This document shows positions 1 to 14,700 of a DNA stretch of 64,000 bases, piece by piece. The translations under genes were made by a program, and so were the position numbers. The stretch covers positions 81,753,843 to 81,817,842 of the forward strand of contig CM076260.1 of assembly GCA_038380795.1 (NCBI GenBank), read 5' to 3'. The notes below the pieces were generated by a model, which had not been told where the DNA came from, made no database searches, and saw only the letters and a program-made list of their open reading frames with translations. This DNA comes from Pyrocephalus nanus (Eukaryota; Chordata; Aves; Passeriformes; Tyrannidae). Numbering within the stretch: position 1 is the stretch's first letter; each line of letters starts with the position of its first letter.

Positions 1-3000
1 CCCAACACAGAGACATTCAGTTTCAATAGTTCATAAGGACATTCCACCATGAATTATGAATAAATAAACTTTTGTCATCCAGGATAAACAGAATAAACAA
101 CAGAATAAAATTCATATCTATGTACCATATATTTTTTCCTACATCCCAATTTCAATTGATACAGAATTGAACACACCTAGTCTTGGTTGGTTTTCTCTTT
201 CTATAATTGAGGTAAAGTATTTCCAGTATTATAATTTTGCTTGTTTTCTTCCTCGTCCATTGCTCAGTTGACACCTGGTCCAGGATTCATGCTAAGGCCC
301 AAACATTCATGCTAAGGGCCACCACCACTACTTCAGAATGAGTTTACGGTATGAATCGAAGGTAACTTCATACTCATGTAAGTTGGCAAGCATGAACTTG
401 CTCTTTGGAGAAAGCCAGCAATGTCTCAATGAACTAGAGTCTCACTACACAGCCTCTAACTAAAAAGTGGTTTACTGCCCTCCATGCTGGAGAGATGATG
501 TGATTAGAAAACAAAACTTAATAAAAGCATTTACATTAAAAACCCACCCTCTCCTCCCAGAAAAGATTTAATATACAGCCTTGAGCTCATCAGAGCACAA
601 CCTGCACTGCCTGCTAGCAAACACAAAAAGTGATGTTGTTTTACGCAAAAGCTGTCTTGTAAACATTCCCTACTACCTAGTTAATTTTTCTGCATTTTGT
701 GGCATTTTTCTATAGGCATGGACATCTAACCTGTCTTATAGCTCCCACAGCTGATTAAAATGTGTCTTATCTAGACATTTTTAAAAGGTCATTAAGTATC
801 TACACATTTTGCCTGACTTCCCAAGTGGAAAAAAGTCATTTTACAGGGCTGCTGGTCTAGCCAGTGGTAAAAGAAAATGTCACTGCATCTTGCTCATTCT
901 TGCCTCACTAGAAGCAAATAAAACCTCTTTTAACATCTTGTGTTTGTTTAAGTGCAGAAGCTTCAATAAAATTACTTCTCACTCATGGAAAAAGCCTTCC
1001 AGGAAGCCAGTCCAACCTCTTAGGGGAAGTACTAGGTGACTGTTTGGGACCCCAGCTTTGTTTAGGAGCTCTGCAGCAGGCTGAGATGATGGGAGATGAT
1101 CATTCTGGTTGTGTTCAACTGGTCAAGGTCCAAACAGCTGCCCACTGTCTCCACCCATGTGCTACCCTCTGAGTACAGGCACAATCAGCACTTACATAGA
1201 CTTCTTTTGGCCTCATGTTTTTTGGCCCTTATGTCTCAAGTGTCCACCAGCACCAGACTTTCCCCATGCCTATCTTCTCCATCGCTAATCTGTTCTTCAT
1301 TTTGGGCTGGGGCACTGGGACTGACTCATGAAGTACCCGGGCATCCCAGCAAACACAACCGAGTACTGGCCCTGTATGGAGAATAAAACCCAAATAACGT
1401 TGATGATTTTACTTTTATCTTTTTAGTTTTTCTTTCTTTTCTACTGTATTCTTTCTTTGTCATTGTACCATGCTTCTTTCCCCTCTGTCTCTTCTGCTGT
1501 GTTTGGAAATATGTTAAGAGCCTGGAGTAGAGCTAGAAATGAAAGAGATGACATTCAGCCATTTAAGGTTAATTGAGAAGCCAGAAACAGTTGACAACAC
1601 ATCCACAGACCAGAAGATTCACTTTCCTTTGGTTTCTCAGAGCACTGGTCCCTGCTGAAGCTCTTCTAAAAAATATAATGAATGAAAAAAGAAAAAAAGA
1701 CACTTGATTGGCCTCATCAGTCACTGATACATCAGGTCACTACTTCTAATATTTCTGCAGCTAAACTCATTAATTGTTGTGTAGCTAGGGTTAGTAGAAA
1801 AGTCCTTAAGTCAAGGCAACAGATGACATTTGGCATAAGAATTAGAAACCAAGGCTCCAGGAATTTCAAATTTGAATGTGAATCTCTGCTGTTCCTGTAT
1901 TTCAGAAGAATTGTCTTTGAGGTCAAGAGATCCAGCTACAGAGCCAAAGAACGAAAGCTGTCTCCACTCCACAGCCCCTCTGCCATTTTTCCACATTTAA
2001 GCACACATCAGGCTGTGCCTCAGCAAGGTCGCTAATCCGTGCTGTAAAGGAACCAGCAACTGGTGCTATGTTTCAGCACCACATTTCTCTACCTGTCTGG
2101 TTGTTTTGAACTCTTTCAGAGTAACAAGCAAGATAATTGTTAAGATTATTACTGGTAATAATTTATAAATATTGGTGAAGTGATAACATTTTCCACTTGG
2201 TGGCAGATATTCCTTTTAAAAATAAGCACAAAGCTCAAAAGACACACTCAATGCAGTCTTTTACTGAGTCAAACCTTTGTGGTGCCTGATGGGCACAGAT
2301 TCTGTGGATGCAGAGCTGAGCTGCAGAGTTCTAGGGCAAAGACTTGCTCCAAGAGTCATGTGTGTGGTGATCAGCCAGGCATGGCCACGTTTCCTCAGAT
2401 GCTTCTGAAGCCACCCAACACCATGAATGTCCTCTAGCACTGACTGGAAGATTTTGCCTTTGCCATTCAGGGTGTCCCCGGCACTGCATGAAATCCAAAG
2501 GCTTTGGAGAAAGTCAGAGCATGCAGATTTTGAGCATCAGGATGTCAGCAAAGGTTCATCTTCCTTGATGTGTAGTTGAGAGGAGATGTTCCCTCTGTTC
2601 TTATCTTTCACATTTATCTTGCCTGCAGGTAGTTTGATGCCAAAAATGGCAATTTTTCCCTCCTGTGGTGCTGCACTATGGCATTCAACTCAATAGGGGA
2701 CATTAAATGCAAGGACACTATTCCTCTAGGAGTTTAGGCATTAGACTAGCTAAATTGTTGGCCTGCCCCAGGACAACCAAGTCCTTTTTTCTTTTCTTTC
2801 TAAGATCCCATTGCGGTGGCAAGGCAGAGGACAAATTTTACTCTGATAGCTAACAAGAACTTCTCAGAATCATGTAAATCCCATCTAGCCACAGGTAGGA
2901 CTCTTGCATATTCAGTCAGGTTGCTAACTAGAAACAAGGTCATTATACTAGCTGGCAGGCAGTTAATCAATTACGTTCATGAATGTCAATGCTATTTTGC

Positions 3001-3086
3001 ATGAAAACTTTTCTTAGAAACAACCAAAGATATTGAGGTTCTGGGTCTTTTCCTTCAGTATTCAGCACAATCCTTAAAACACAGCC

Positions 3087-3104
3087 TTTTTTTTTTTTTT
3101 TTTT
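3087..3104. repeat. Poly(T) tract
   Basis: Run of 18 T. On the minus strand this would be a poly(A) tail, but no upstream AATAAA-terminated retrocopy could be recognised beside it. Confidence 0.9.
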
Positions 3105-5615
3105 CTCATGAAAGTCAATGCTTGTCCTCAAAACATGGCCATGGCCATCTCATTTGCTGTTCTGAGAATACTACTTGAATCAATACTATGTCAACTGGGG
3201 AAAAAACACAAACACTGCATTGATACATCTCCCTTGAGCAGAAGGGCATGGGGGAAAACAACCTTATAACACTGCTGTGGACTGGAGTATAACATACTGC
3301 TCATGTCCTTTATGCAGCAGGACCCCTCAATTTCTAGGTAATGCCTTCATCTCTAACATAGCTGCATACTCTTTCAACAGAGAAAAGATATCCTGAGGCC
3401 ATGACCCGTCCTTCTGCAGCTGAGATTCATTTTGAACTGTTTTGAACAAGAACACGTAGCAATGCACAAAGCAACACTCTTGAAGTTCCCTTCTCTCACC
3501 ACTGAATGGGAAGCTGAGTGCTTCCACCTAATTATTCTGACCTTACCACTATCAGGATTTGACTCAGACTATTCAAGCAGCAGAGAAAGAGGCTCTGTTT
3601 TTCCTTAAGTTATGTGTTCCTTGGCGACAGCATAGCCCTCTGACACTGTAGGGTCTGTCTTCAGCATTAACTTCCTCTGGGGCCCTTTTTTTGATACCAA
3701 AAAAAAAAAAAAATCCACTCAAAATAAAACAATAGGAGAATATAAACCATTCCTATCAAGATCTCTCCTGTATAAGTGTGGCTCTTTGCCATTGAATTTT
3801 AATGCAAATTAATCACATCCCAGAAAGGATATAAGCCACTGCTTAGTGATGCTAATGAAACCTCACTCCCCCTCCATTACAACCATCTCTGTTTCAAGAA
3901 TTGACAATGGAAGGAAGATAGCTTTATATCAGCTAGAGAGTCATTTGTAACATGGACAAGTGATGGGTCCTACATGTGGTCTATTGGGAGGACCAGGTGC
4001 CAGGAATTTCCTATCTCTTCCTCAAAACCAAAATTAAATTTATTTCCCCTTTCCAAATAGTTGGTATGATGCTGCTCCTGTGCTAAGTCAACCACACGAT
4101 ATTCCTACGCAGGGAGTTTTGGGAGGGCTTGCAGTTAAAGAATCACATTTTCTATCTCATTACTTTGTCTCTTGCTCATCCTGGCCTTCTCACAGGGTTT
4201 ATTTTCCTCTTTCTGTTCACTTTTCCGTGTCCCCCTCTCTGCCACTTATGTCAGTGACAAGGTACAAGAGTGGCTATCTAAATTTCCTTTCCTTCTAACT
4301 CTAATTACTTTTGCACTCCCAGAGGAAAAATTTCAAAGGTAGTTACCATATTAATTGGACATGAAATTTCACTCAGAATTTCCCCTCCTGTGTTTTTGGC
4401 TGTGACTAGGCTGGTGGTTATGTTACAGAAAAACAAACTGTTATAAGTGAAAAATGACCAAGATTAGAAATGTGGGAAATGACAAGTAGGTAATTAGCAC
4501 AGTTTAGCCAACTTATCTGAATTGGTTTTTATTATTTATCTGTTGACATTTTTGTACAACATTGGAAAATTCCCTCTTCCAGACAGGTGGACTAGTGAAT
4601 ACCCATGCCATCTGTTTAAATGTCTAATTTGCAGTATGCCATCTATATGACCTTCAGTTTTCAAATCATTTTATAACCCATCAATCTGTGCACCTGGCAC
4701 AATATTCTCCCTTTGTACCTAGTAACTGGTTAACACATTTTAATCTCTTTCATGGCAAACAACAAATATTTTCTATGCTCATCACAGCTTTTTCCCCATT
4801 CCTTCCCTTATCTTTGCTATTAAAGGAGGACAACAGAATGAATTTGTCAGCATCAGAGTAATTTTCATCTGACATTTTGCAAGAATCCATTTGCTCTCAG
4901 CACTCAAATTTTTTTATATATTCTAGCTGGGTTTTACCTGTCCTGCATTTTTTAAAGGGAAAAACTGTACAATTCAGCATAGAAACTGAGACTAAAAAGA
5001 GCATGAGACAAAATGCTGTGGACTGAGAGCATTACTCATGCAGGTGCTCATCATGTAGTATTCCTCGTAAAAATAGTATCCAGTGCTGTTGCCACTAGAA
5101 TTCTCCTAAAGAACGAACAAAGGAAAACAGCTCCAGATGGGGTTAAGTGAATGTCTGCCCCTTAAAGCATTTTCTGAAAAATTTATATGTCATGTCCTTG
5201 AGCTGCCTGGCTGTCGGTGATTTTTCAGATGCACTCGCTGTATTCTTCTTTGCTCCCAGACAGTCAGATGCTGCTGATGTGGCAGTACCAGGAATGTGAC
5301 TTATTTTAGAAGGGAAAATGCTCACCCAGCACATGTTCAACACGTGTCACAGGAAAGACATCAGCCCAAACAGATAGCAAGTGCAAAAAGATGTCCCCTA
5401 ATTTTATCGCTGACAGAGGGAAGCACTGAAGCTCTCAGACAAAGCTTTTGTGATGAACGAAACAGGTCCTCAGGGCAGTGTAGGGCAGTTTGACAGAAAA
5501 AGGCTTGCATCCAGCACCACAATGGAGTAGAAAAGGAGGGAAATGACGTTTATTATCTTCTGTGGGGGCACTAAAGAATTTGCTCATGTCCTACTGTCCA
5601 ATTTAGGACACCAGG

Positions 5616-5635
5616 AGAGAGAGTTAACTCTCTCT
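5616..5635. repeat. Perfect 20-bp palindrome
   Basis: The sequence is self-complementary around a central GTTAAC (AG repeats on the left, CT repeats on the right), with no spacer. It is directly visible and could form a cruciform or a dimeric protein site. No function is assigned. Confidence 0.85.
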
Positions 5636-8329
5636 TCAGTTAAACAAAAAAGCATGTGGTCCTGTTGGGTTTGGGCATGAAACAGGACAAGACAGTCAGT
5701 GTGAATGTGTCCTAGTGATGCAAAAAATGAATACTGGTAGGTCAAAAATAAGTATGCTTCCCTTATCAAAAGAAAGGATGCCACTGAAGACCATTTCTCT
5801 GCAAACCAAGATGAAAGCTGGTAATTGGCATCAGAGCATTTCCTCCATCAACCTCTGTTGCTTCACTTACGTCTGGCTAAGACGGCTAAGACCAAAGTAA
5901 ACATTTTCTAGTCTTAGTTAAATGTTGGCAAACAGGACTTGACACTGTTAGTGAGACTGGCTGGGGATTTCTGGCTAGTTTCTTGACTTGAAAATATGAA
6001 TTCAGAAAAAAACTGACACTGTAGTCCAAAGAATGCTTCTAAGTTAAGAGACAGAGAGAGGAGTCACATCCTGTGTTTGCCCCCACAGTGATATGAGGAT
6101 AGCCTTGATCCTTTCTCTCTCTCTTACTCAGATCACAGATTTTGGTCTGGGTCTTCTTGGTGAGAGCCTGGTCCATGCCTGAAGATACAGGGGTCAGTTT
6201 GCCATCACCGTCTCATTTTTCTGTTTGATATCTGTGCAACTGTTGATGACAACATAAGAAGAGAGACAGATTTTCCACAAATTAAGACATATACTCCAGA
6301 TGACAGAAAAGACCAGGGCCTTTTGCCTTCACACCCGGCTGGAGTTACACGTATCTCTAATCCCCAGTTAAAGTGTGTCTTTCTAGAAAGCAGAATTCAG
6401 TTTCATCCAGTCATAAGAAAGAATGGGTGCTGAAATCGAAACAGTATTTGAGAACAGCCCTCATCATGTGTGACTTGCTGTGCCAGTTCGTGCCAGCCGG
6501 CTGAAACCCACAAGTGGCCACTTCATTCATCCTTTCTGAATTTTACCCAGTATGGCTCCCACCTGCTTTGAAATAACCTCTCTGTTCTCTTAAGCCTCAA
6601 AGATTTTAGCAACTGGCTGTCATCTACTAAACCAAGATCAAAGACAACAAAAGTGCCTGTCTAATCTGGAACGTAATCCTCTTTATGTGTGTTTGTTTCT
6701 GAGCTGGCTGTCAGTACCGGCAGTCCTTCTACCGCCACCTTTTTGCTTAGGGATTAAGATACTGGGGTCACTCATACTGTTACCACTGTGGGCCTGACTG
6801 TTTTCCAGCTGTCCAGTTTCTGCTACTATTCATAGTGTGTAGTACATAAAGACATGATCAGAGTTTGTGAATAGTCCCACAGCATACAACAAAGCTATCA
6901 GAAACTGGCCTGGCATCACACCTGTCATATTGCTTTTCAAAATGAGAGTTCCTGTCATTAAACAGCCACCGACCCTTTGGCACCAGGACCAGACAGGCGG
7001 GAAATTACTAACAACTTCCCTATAAATGCCAACACGCTGTCCTTATCTGACACTGTACAGCTTCAGGTGATAAAATTGGTTTGACAATAGTGGAAGCTGG
7101 GAAGCCTGCTTCACCAGACCTATAGGAAGTTGGAAAAACAAAGAAATGCACAATTTTATTTTCCCTTAAATGTTTTCTGCCAGATGGATCCACTTTTAGC
7201 TTTCATTCATGCTGTATTTCTCACATCTGTGTGCATTTGTTAGCAGTGAGGCAGCGCATCCAGCACAGACCAGAGATCTTCCCTTGTGTGCATCCTGCCT
7301 TGACAGGGGATTTAACATCACCCTTTTAATCTTCCAAAATTTTTCTCGGGCTTGAGTATTCCAAATATCATACAGTTCTAATTATTCCGGTAAGACACTG
7401 CAAAATCTCAAGTGCTTTCATTCCCCTAAAAGCTGGCAAGGGATGTGTAAGTTGTCTGTGCTTTTGTTTCCCTTACTACATACTTTGTTTTCTCTTTCTC
7501 TCCCACTTGCCAGCATAAAACCAAAATCTGCAAGCTTGCCTCTAAACCACCCTGTGCCAAATTTTCCAGGAAGTAATTTATAGTAGTGAGTCCCGTAAGG
7601 AGATGTTCCCACTGCAAATATCTACACTAACAACAGCACAAGGCAAAATGATTAAAAGATACACAGCACAGCTCTTATATCCCTTACATCTTTGTGTCTT
7701 TAAGCTATTTAGTAAGCAAATTTCAAAGTTTCTGCTGTAATTTTTAATTTCATGTACAACCACATTTGCTGCATATAGGAATTATTTTCTCTACTGAGCT
7801 CAGAGAAACAATTTACCATTTTTATCTAAGATTAGGTAGAACATTGCTGCTACTTATCTATAGTGCATTTAGAGTAATAGTTCTAACTTTAAATAACAAT
7901 CTTTTCTCCAGTTTTTAAAGACAAACTTTGATTAACTTTAAAGCACGTATCTCCCAGGTAAGCAATGTTTGTGATTGTTCATTGTGAGAAACTTAGCCAC
8001 ATATTTACCGTAATAGACTTTTCTGTTGATTAATTATGTAAAACAATAGCAGTTTTTCTTCCCTGGAGTTAAGAGAAAGACTCCTATTTAAAACAAGGAC
8101 TCTTGAGAAAACAAATCTCATTTCAAAGGTTATTAGCAAAAAGAAGCCTTTGTTTTAGTCTTAATGGAATCATTCTCCTAGGATGACACAAATATCCATA
8201 AAGCACCATGATTTCATTTGAGTTTAAAAAAAAAACAAAAACAACTTTATTTTCCCTTGACACAAAACAAGATTAGCCGGGGTGTTTTTTTGCTGTGTTG
8301 GGTAATACAATAATGGCTAGATTGTTTGT

Positions 8330-8790
8330 CTCTGGCCATCACATGAGCATGCAGGGAGAAGGGAAGAAGACATAAAAGATTTCCTCTGCAGAGCCACTGA
8401 AGAGCAGGAGGCAGTGTGCCTGGAGCACAGCCTTCTCTTCCCACCAGCTCCTGGGGCTCGCTTCAGCGTCGCACGTGCCTGCCAGGCAAAGCTGGCTCCC
8501 AAAGCAGTGCAGATTTACCCCTACAAAATTGCTCTCCTTGCTGCACTGCCGTGCAGTCATAGCAAGGGAGGGAGTGAAGAGGAAGTTGGACCAGAGTTTC
8601 ATATTCTCTTGACCAGCCAATAGACCCATCTGGTGCCACAGAAAATGAAGCTGCTGTTTCCTACATTGTGCAGGGTGCGTATTGTCCCGCACTCTGCAGC
8701 TGTGGGGGAGGCTCTCCTTCCTCCAGCCAAAAACCGCCAAGGGCTTTGTTTACATCAGTGCAGCTGTGAGGTCCCCCAAATGCAGGCCAG
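8330..8790. other. GC-richer pocket in AT-rich DNA
   Basis: This roughly 460-bp block is visibly richer in G and C than its surroundings and includes a few CpG pairs, for example near 8459-8475, though not enough for a CpG island. A 133-codon open frame runs on the minus strand (8339-8740) and shorter ones on the plus strand. None shows a signal peptide, domain or repeat that I recognise, and overlapping frames on both strands are expected in such sequence. It may be an old repeat, an exon of a lncRNA or a regulatory element. Identity is unknown. Confidence 0.4.
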
Positions 8791-11700
8791 CGGTTAAAAG
8801 CCAAAATGAGCTCCTAAATAGTGTGAACCAAACTGTCGTCCTGCATCTGCCTCTTCAATCCCATCCAATAAACTGTCCACTAGTAACAAAATAGAATGAG
8901 ACTGAAAGACACAGAGCACATGCTATAGTGTGACTGTAATGATTGGTCAATATATCCTACCATGCCTCCTTGTAAAAGGAGCTCTCCTGGCCCCCAGATA
9001 AGGCTCCCTCATCTTCACAGAGGGTAAAGCAACCAAATTTTAAAATATTTGCCTGCTTTTTATCTACTCTCATATGGGAAAAACCTCCAAAAAGGATGAG
9101 GCCAAGATGAGTAACTGCATTTACTAATTTGTTTACAAACCCTTCCTGTTCAGAGAAAAAAATACGGAAAAGTAATAGTAAGGGATTTCTTCAAATAGAT
9201 GCTCTAAGGTCTTCAGACTTGGAAATGTGTTCATTAATGTGTGGCAAGACCTTGGAAAATACTGCAAAGGAGCAAGTGCCAAAAAAAAAATCTCAGTATA
9301 CCGTCCCATGTTAGTAAATGACATATAAAAGGAAGAGGCCTATTTAAAAAACGTTGCCAAGCAGGAGAGGATCAAAATTTGCTCATACCCCACAGTATGA
9401 ATTTGAGAATCTGGCTGGACCTAGTAAAGAACTTCTCCTTAGTACATATTGTCATATGAGAGTTTGTAACCCTTAGGTTTAAGGGGTATTTTTCTCTCTT
9501 TGAAAGCATCTACAGTGAAATTAAAAAAAAAAAAAAAAAAAAAAAAGAAATAAAAAAAATCTTTTAGAGGACAGAAAAAGAGATTATGGTAGCAGATATC
9601 TGCAGGAAATTCTGTTCCAGTTATCATAACACGAACGTGTTCTCAAATTAAACTAAGTTCAATAAGTAGACTAGGTTTGTTTTCTTCATGGTTCATTGTG
9701 AGCTTAGATACCTTACACTTCCTCAGGGCAGAGCCAATATTGCATTTGGGAAACATGAAATGCTCCAGATTTATACACATATACAAGAAGAGTATTTGCA
9801 GCACAATTTGATAAACAGTTTTTAAATAGCAAGTGTTAATGATAAAAACAAGCCATGAGTGTTTTTCAAGATGGAGACTTTCTCTGGGGGCAACTGAAAG
9901 AAGGGTGTATAGAAAGCCTTGTACCTCCTGAAGTTCTTCTGGAAGTAAATAACACTATAAACAAAAGCATTATCAGAGTGGTCCTGAGCATCTCAGTATA
10001 AATTAGCCCTGGTACTTTAACAACATTTGTATTCAAGTTCATATTAACTGAGATCTGCGCTACACTGTTATGATTTTGGGACTACAGCACAGATGTGTCA
10101 CTTACACTGTACAGTTTAGAAAATACTGCTCAATACATTAAAACTAATTTCAGAATATGCAAGAAAGGAAGGTTTCATTTCTAAGTAAAGAAACCATTTT
10201 CAGGAAATGCAGGATTTCTGTCAGGACGACAGAAAATAATTTTCAGAGATCATTTGCAAAATATTAGAAAATTTAAATCAGTTATTAATAATAATTTCAT
10301 TATAACAAAAAAAGTATTTGTAAATAATTATGCAACATTCATTTCCTTTTATATCCTAAGGAAAAAAATCCAGCACTGTTCAATCCGATGCTTCGAAAAG
10401 TCCTGAAGGGTTGTTGAAAAATGACCCGTTTATTCCTACATCTTCTTAATTAATGCAAGTGAATGTGTCAAATATCCATCCTGGTAATGGATTAAGAAAT
10501 TATCTACAAGCAGATTTGGAAAGCTGCAGGCAAACAAAATTTCTCAGTATCGCTATGCAGAACATCCTGCCCTACATCAAGGCATATCAGAAAAAGCTGA
10601 GGTAAAGCAAATGGGTTATAAAAATATGTACATCTTTACATTTTCTTGTAGCAGACCAAAGCAGCATTACCATAATAGTTACATCTATCATGTCTCCTGT
10701 CACATAACTCCTGGCTCTCCTGCTCCAGTTTTGCCAATCTTGAATACATATTTCTCTCTTTTTTTGCTGGTGTATCTGTGAAGCTTCAGGCAAATTTTCC
10801 TCACTGATCCCTTTGCACACATTCCCTGAATCAAGCCTGAAAGATGCTTCACATCTCCTTCAAATTCCTCCTCATGACATATACATTCTGTGATGCTGAC
10901 AAGGAATGAAATCCCTTGTAGCAGCTCAGGTGAGGTAGGAAGCAAAGATCATTGAGGCACTTTGAAAAATGCTTTTTTGAAACAATATTTTAGTTGACAA
11001 ATACATGTATGATTATATTGCCAAAGCCCAAATAATTTCCACCATTTACCTGTTGTATCCTGGTCTCTTTTGATGAAGAAAAACAAGGAGCACAATTTTT
11101 AGAGATAAGGAAGGCAGAAGGCAAAGGAAGCATGGCAGATGGGCAAGGAGATGAAGAATACCAGACAGTTTCATCAGCCTAGAGCAAATAAAACACTATC
11201 ATCAACAGTCACACTTTCACAGTCACAGAGAGATTGCATAGGACATTTATCAGCAAAATATCTAACCACCAGACATACAGTTTTAAAACAGTTAAAAACC
11301 TTTCTAAAAATGAGGCTTGGATGTGTTGAGGAGAAAACTAAAGAAAAAATGGACTTGATCAAGCAACTAGTTCCAGCATTTTCTGTATGAGAAGTTTCCA
11401 CGGTGGTTGCTAAATTCACAAAATGATTGGGAAGATCAGTGAATCTGTTTCTCCTGTATTGTCACCTCTTGGGAACATGAGGATACAGTAACTGGTGCCC
11501 AGATGCTTCTAATGTCCAGATTTTGAGATGTTCTTGCAAGAAAACCAGCTGAGGTATGCAAGACATCCAGTCCTGAGAGGATGGATCATCAGCTGAAGAT
11601 CACAGCTTCTTATTTAGCATCCCTGTGAGAATCAGCTCAAGATGTTCTGGCATTTCTAATGAACTTGTGAATGGGGCCTCTGAAGTGGACCTTCCTCTTG

Positions 11701-14700
11701 TTTACATGAATAGAGAACAAGCTGTAAGAGCTGGTCACAGCTTGACCTGTGACTGAGAGCTAATTCAAATCCTTGCCTTACTGCCCTCTGCTCTCTCCCC
11801 TCTCTGATCACCTGTCCTTCTCTCTAAACTGAGCCATTTCAGATTTAAGATATCAAGAGGATGAGCTTTGACCATTGCAGCCAGAGGGTCTTCACATATG
11901 AATTGGAAAGCAGAATGTTCCTTTTCCAATAGACTGCCACTGAATGGCAGTTCTCAGATGGGGCAATTCTCAGAAGGAACTGGGATGGATTTTTTTCTGT
12001 GCTTGTTTTGCTGGCTGGATAAATGCTGGGTTTGAATTTGTATTTTCAAGAGGTGTTGAAATAGAGGAGCAGATCGTAATTTGGATGATTGTTTCTCCCA
12101 GCTGTTATAGACTGGTACATCTCTGCCTGTGGGACTTTGACTAGGAGAATCCTGCAGATTTCCAGAAGGAAAAACCTGCTGAAGGAGTAGTAATTTAGAA
12201 ACTCAGTCAGGAGAGAGCATCAGAGCACACTGCAAATGGGATGAGAAAGTTCTTCCTGGATGGAAAAAGACTACATTCTGCTTCATGTCCACGGGCTGCC
12301 TCATCCTCCCCTATCCTGCGACAAATGCCAATGAGCAGGACAGGAATAGACTGTGCCTCGAAATGAAAACCTGTAAAATGAGGCATCAGAAAACCATAGA
12401 GAGCTGCCTTGTCCAGGAAGAAAGCCTGCCAGCTGATGGGGGAACAGAAGATGCAACACTTCCTAAGAGATCCAGAGGTTTTCTTTCTGGAAAACTACCT
12501 GAAAAGAGTATTGTTCCTTTGCCTGGTTTCAAATAAGATTGTTTAGGTGCATAACCCTCAAGAAAGGATTTATACCATGAAGCTCAGTTTACAGATGTAT
12601 TAAAAAGAGGCAAGAAATAGCATTTCAGACACAACTGTCTTCCTTCTAATTAGCTTTTTTGTTCCCCTAATGAATATCATGGCTTCTATCAATTTTCTTC
12701 TTAGCTATACAACTGTAAAAATGGTCATAAATGTCTATAGTGTCACTTCACTGTGCAAACACAGAATGGGAGGCTAAGAGCCTGATAGCTGAAGGTTAAT
12801 TCAATTCCAAATTTAATAATTAGGTATCATGTCATCTGTGCATATTCTGGATTTCACTCTATGACCTTGTACGTGTACTACTTTTCCCTTTTCCCAAGAA
12901 TGAGTAGCCTTATCAATATTTAAATACTGTGTTTGTCTCATGTGAACTGGCCTTTGAAAGGTTTTGTTCAATTCTGCCCTCTATTCCATTCACTATTATT
13001 TCTTTCAAAATGCTTTCCTTCTCCACTGAGTTCTCCTTAAGTTTTGTTTATGGCAGGCTACTAAGTGAGCCATTAGCCTTAGAAGCTAGACATTCATCTG
13101 TGGTGCCACAATTTTATGCTCAAAAGATTAGGTTGGCTACACCTTAAATGAATATAGTTAAAATACAGGAAATTCATCACAGTTACTTTCTTAATTTCTA
13201 CTGAGTGAGACTAAAAAATGGTTTCTTCAATTTTTGTATTTTTCTTCCTGGTGCTGCTTTTCCATAGAGAAACCACAGGGTATGTTGAGAGAGCTAAAGA
13301 AACTCCAAGATCATCCTCTAGGACTCTCCTGTGCCAAATTCTTTGTTCTTGTTTGTGGTGTGTGCTCAGTCTTTAAACTGCATCCTCTTCCTCAGCCTTG
13401 GCTCCATCACTCAGCCCTTGTACTCTGTGTGCAGAAACCAGAGGCCTACACTGAGAATCCTAATGCTGATCTAGGGTTGTGAAGTGCACAAACTCCATCT
13501 CTCCCTCTCACCTTACCTCATTCCAGGACCAGGGATCTCTGTTACTGCTGCAAATAGTACAGAGCAGCTCCATGGGTGAATTCTTGATACTACAGGGTCT
13601 GGGAAAGCATCTGAGATGGAGGGTTCCAAGGCTGAGCTTCCAGCTGCCCAACTAGGCCATTTGAAAGAGCTCATAGACACCTGCTCTGCTCTCTCCACAC
13701 CTAGAGGAGCAGACGTGGTCAGTGAGGTCTCAGCAGTCAGCAGCTTTGGACAAGTATGGACAGATGAAATGACCATCTTTTGATTTGCTTTCTGGATTCC
13801 CAGCAAGTACCCACATGAGAGGTTTGGTGGTAGAATCCCTTTTACTCGTTTCTTCAACATACATACTATATTTGTTATTTCTCACATATGATACGCCAGG
13901 ATTTTCTACTTCAGAGATACTTCAGAATTCTGGAAAAAATTCCTACTCTCATCTGGTTTCCACCTCTCTTGTCATGCCTTCTGCTGACAATCCTGATTCC
14001 TAGGATCCACTTTCCTTCTCTTTCTTGATAAAAAAGTACTTTTGTATTTGAGCTACTTTCAGTCAGTTTGAACATCTGTCCCATATTGAATGTATTCCAC
14101 CTCTACTACTTTTTTCAAGCTCAGCACTTAAAGGCTAAATAATTTTCTTGATATGTTTTAACACTTTCTTTAGAAAGCTTATTTTATCCTAAGATTTTGT
14201 GCTTTTTACTTTATGCTGTGTTTTCTGATCTGTATGAGCCTACTTATTTGCTGATGTGTCCCTGTAATAACTTTTTGTTTGCTAGGCACTCACTCCTACC
14301 ATCATTCAGAGGTAGTTGTTAACTCAAATAGCTTTGGGAATCTTTTCTTACAATTTTCTCCCTCTGCTTGTTTGGCAAATTCTTTCTAGGTTTTGTATTT
14401 TGATTAAAGGAGATTTCAAGCCTCCTCCACATTCAAACCCCTGAACACTTCAGTCCAGTTGACTCTACTAACCACTTCCTTCAATTTCTCAAACTTTGCC
14501 CTCCTGAAATTACTCTATTTATTTTAAACCTAATCAACTCCTGTTCATACAATGCAAGGTAATTTTCTACAATCAGCCCCTCTAGAAGGTCCTTAAGCCT
14601 TCTCAAAACCTAGTCTGAAATAAGCAAGTGCAAATTCTCTTTGCCCTTTTTGATTATGACAGAGAAAATTAACAGTGTTAAAGGACTCTGAGCTTTTATG

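Larger units (their letters stand above)
1..8329. other. Anonymous AT-rich intergenic or intronic DNA
   Basis: No gene, RNA gene or recognisable transposon was seen in this stretch. It is AT-rich, with open frames no longer than about 120 codons, none with recognisable domains. It contains an 18-nt T run at 3087-3104, a 15-nt A run at 3699-3713 and a perfect 20-bp palindrome at 5616-5635. Around 3798-3815 an octamer-type motif (ATGCAAAT) sits directly against an AATTAATC homeobox-like word. Around 7960-8035 there are SOX-like words (ATTGTT, CATTGTG) and a GATTAATTATG word. These motif clusters hint at vertebrate enhancers but short AT-rich motifs arise easily by chance. Confidence 0.6.

Noticed and set aside
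8339..8740. 133-codon minus-strand open frame
   Set aside because: No domain, signal or repeat; it lies in a GC-richer pocket with overlapping frames on both strands.
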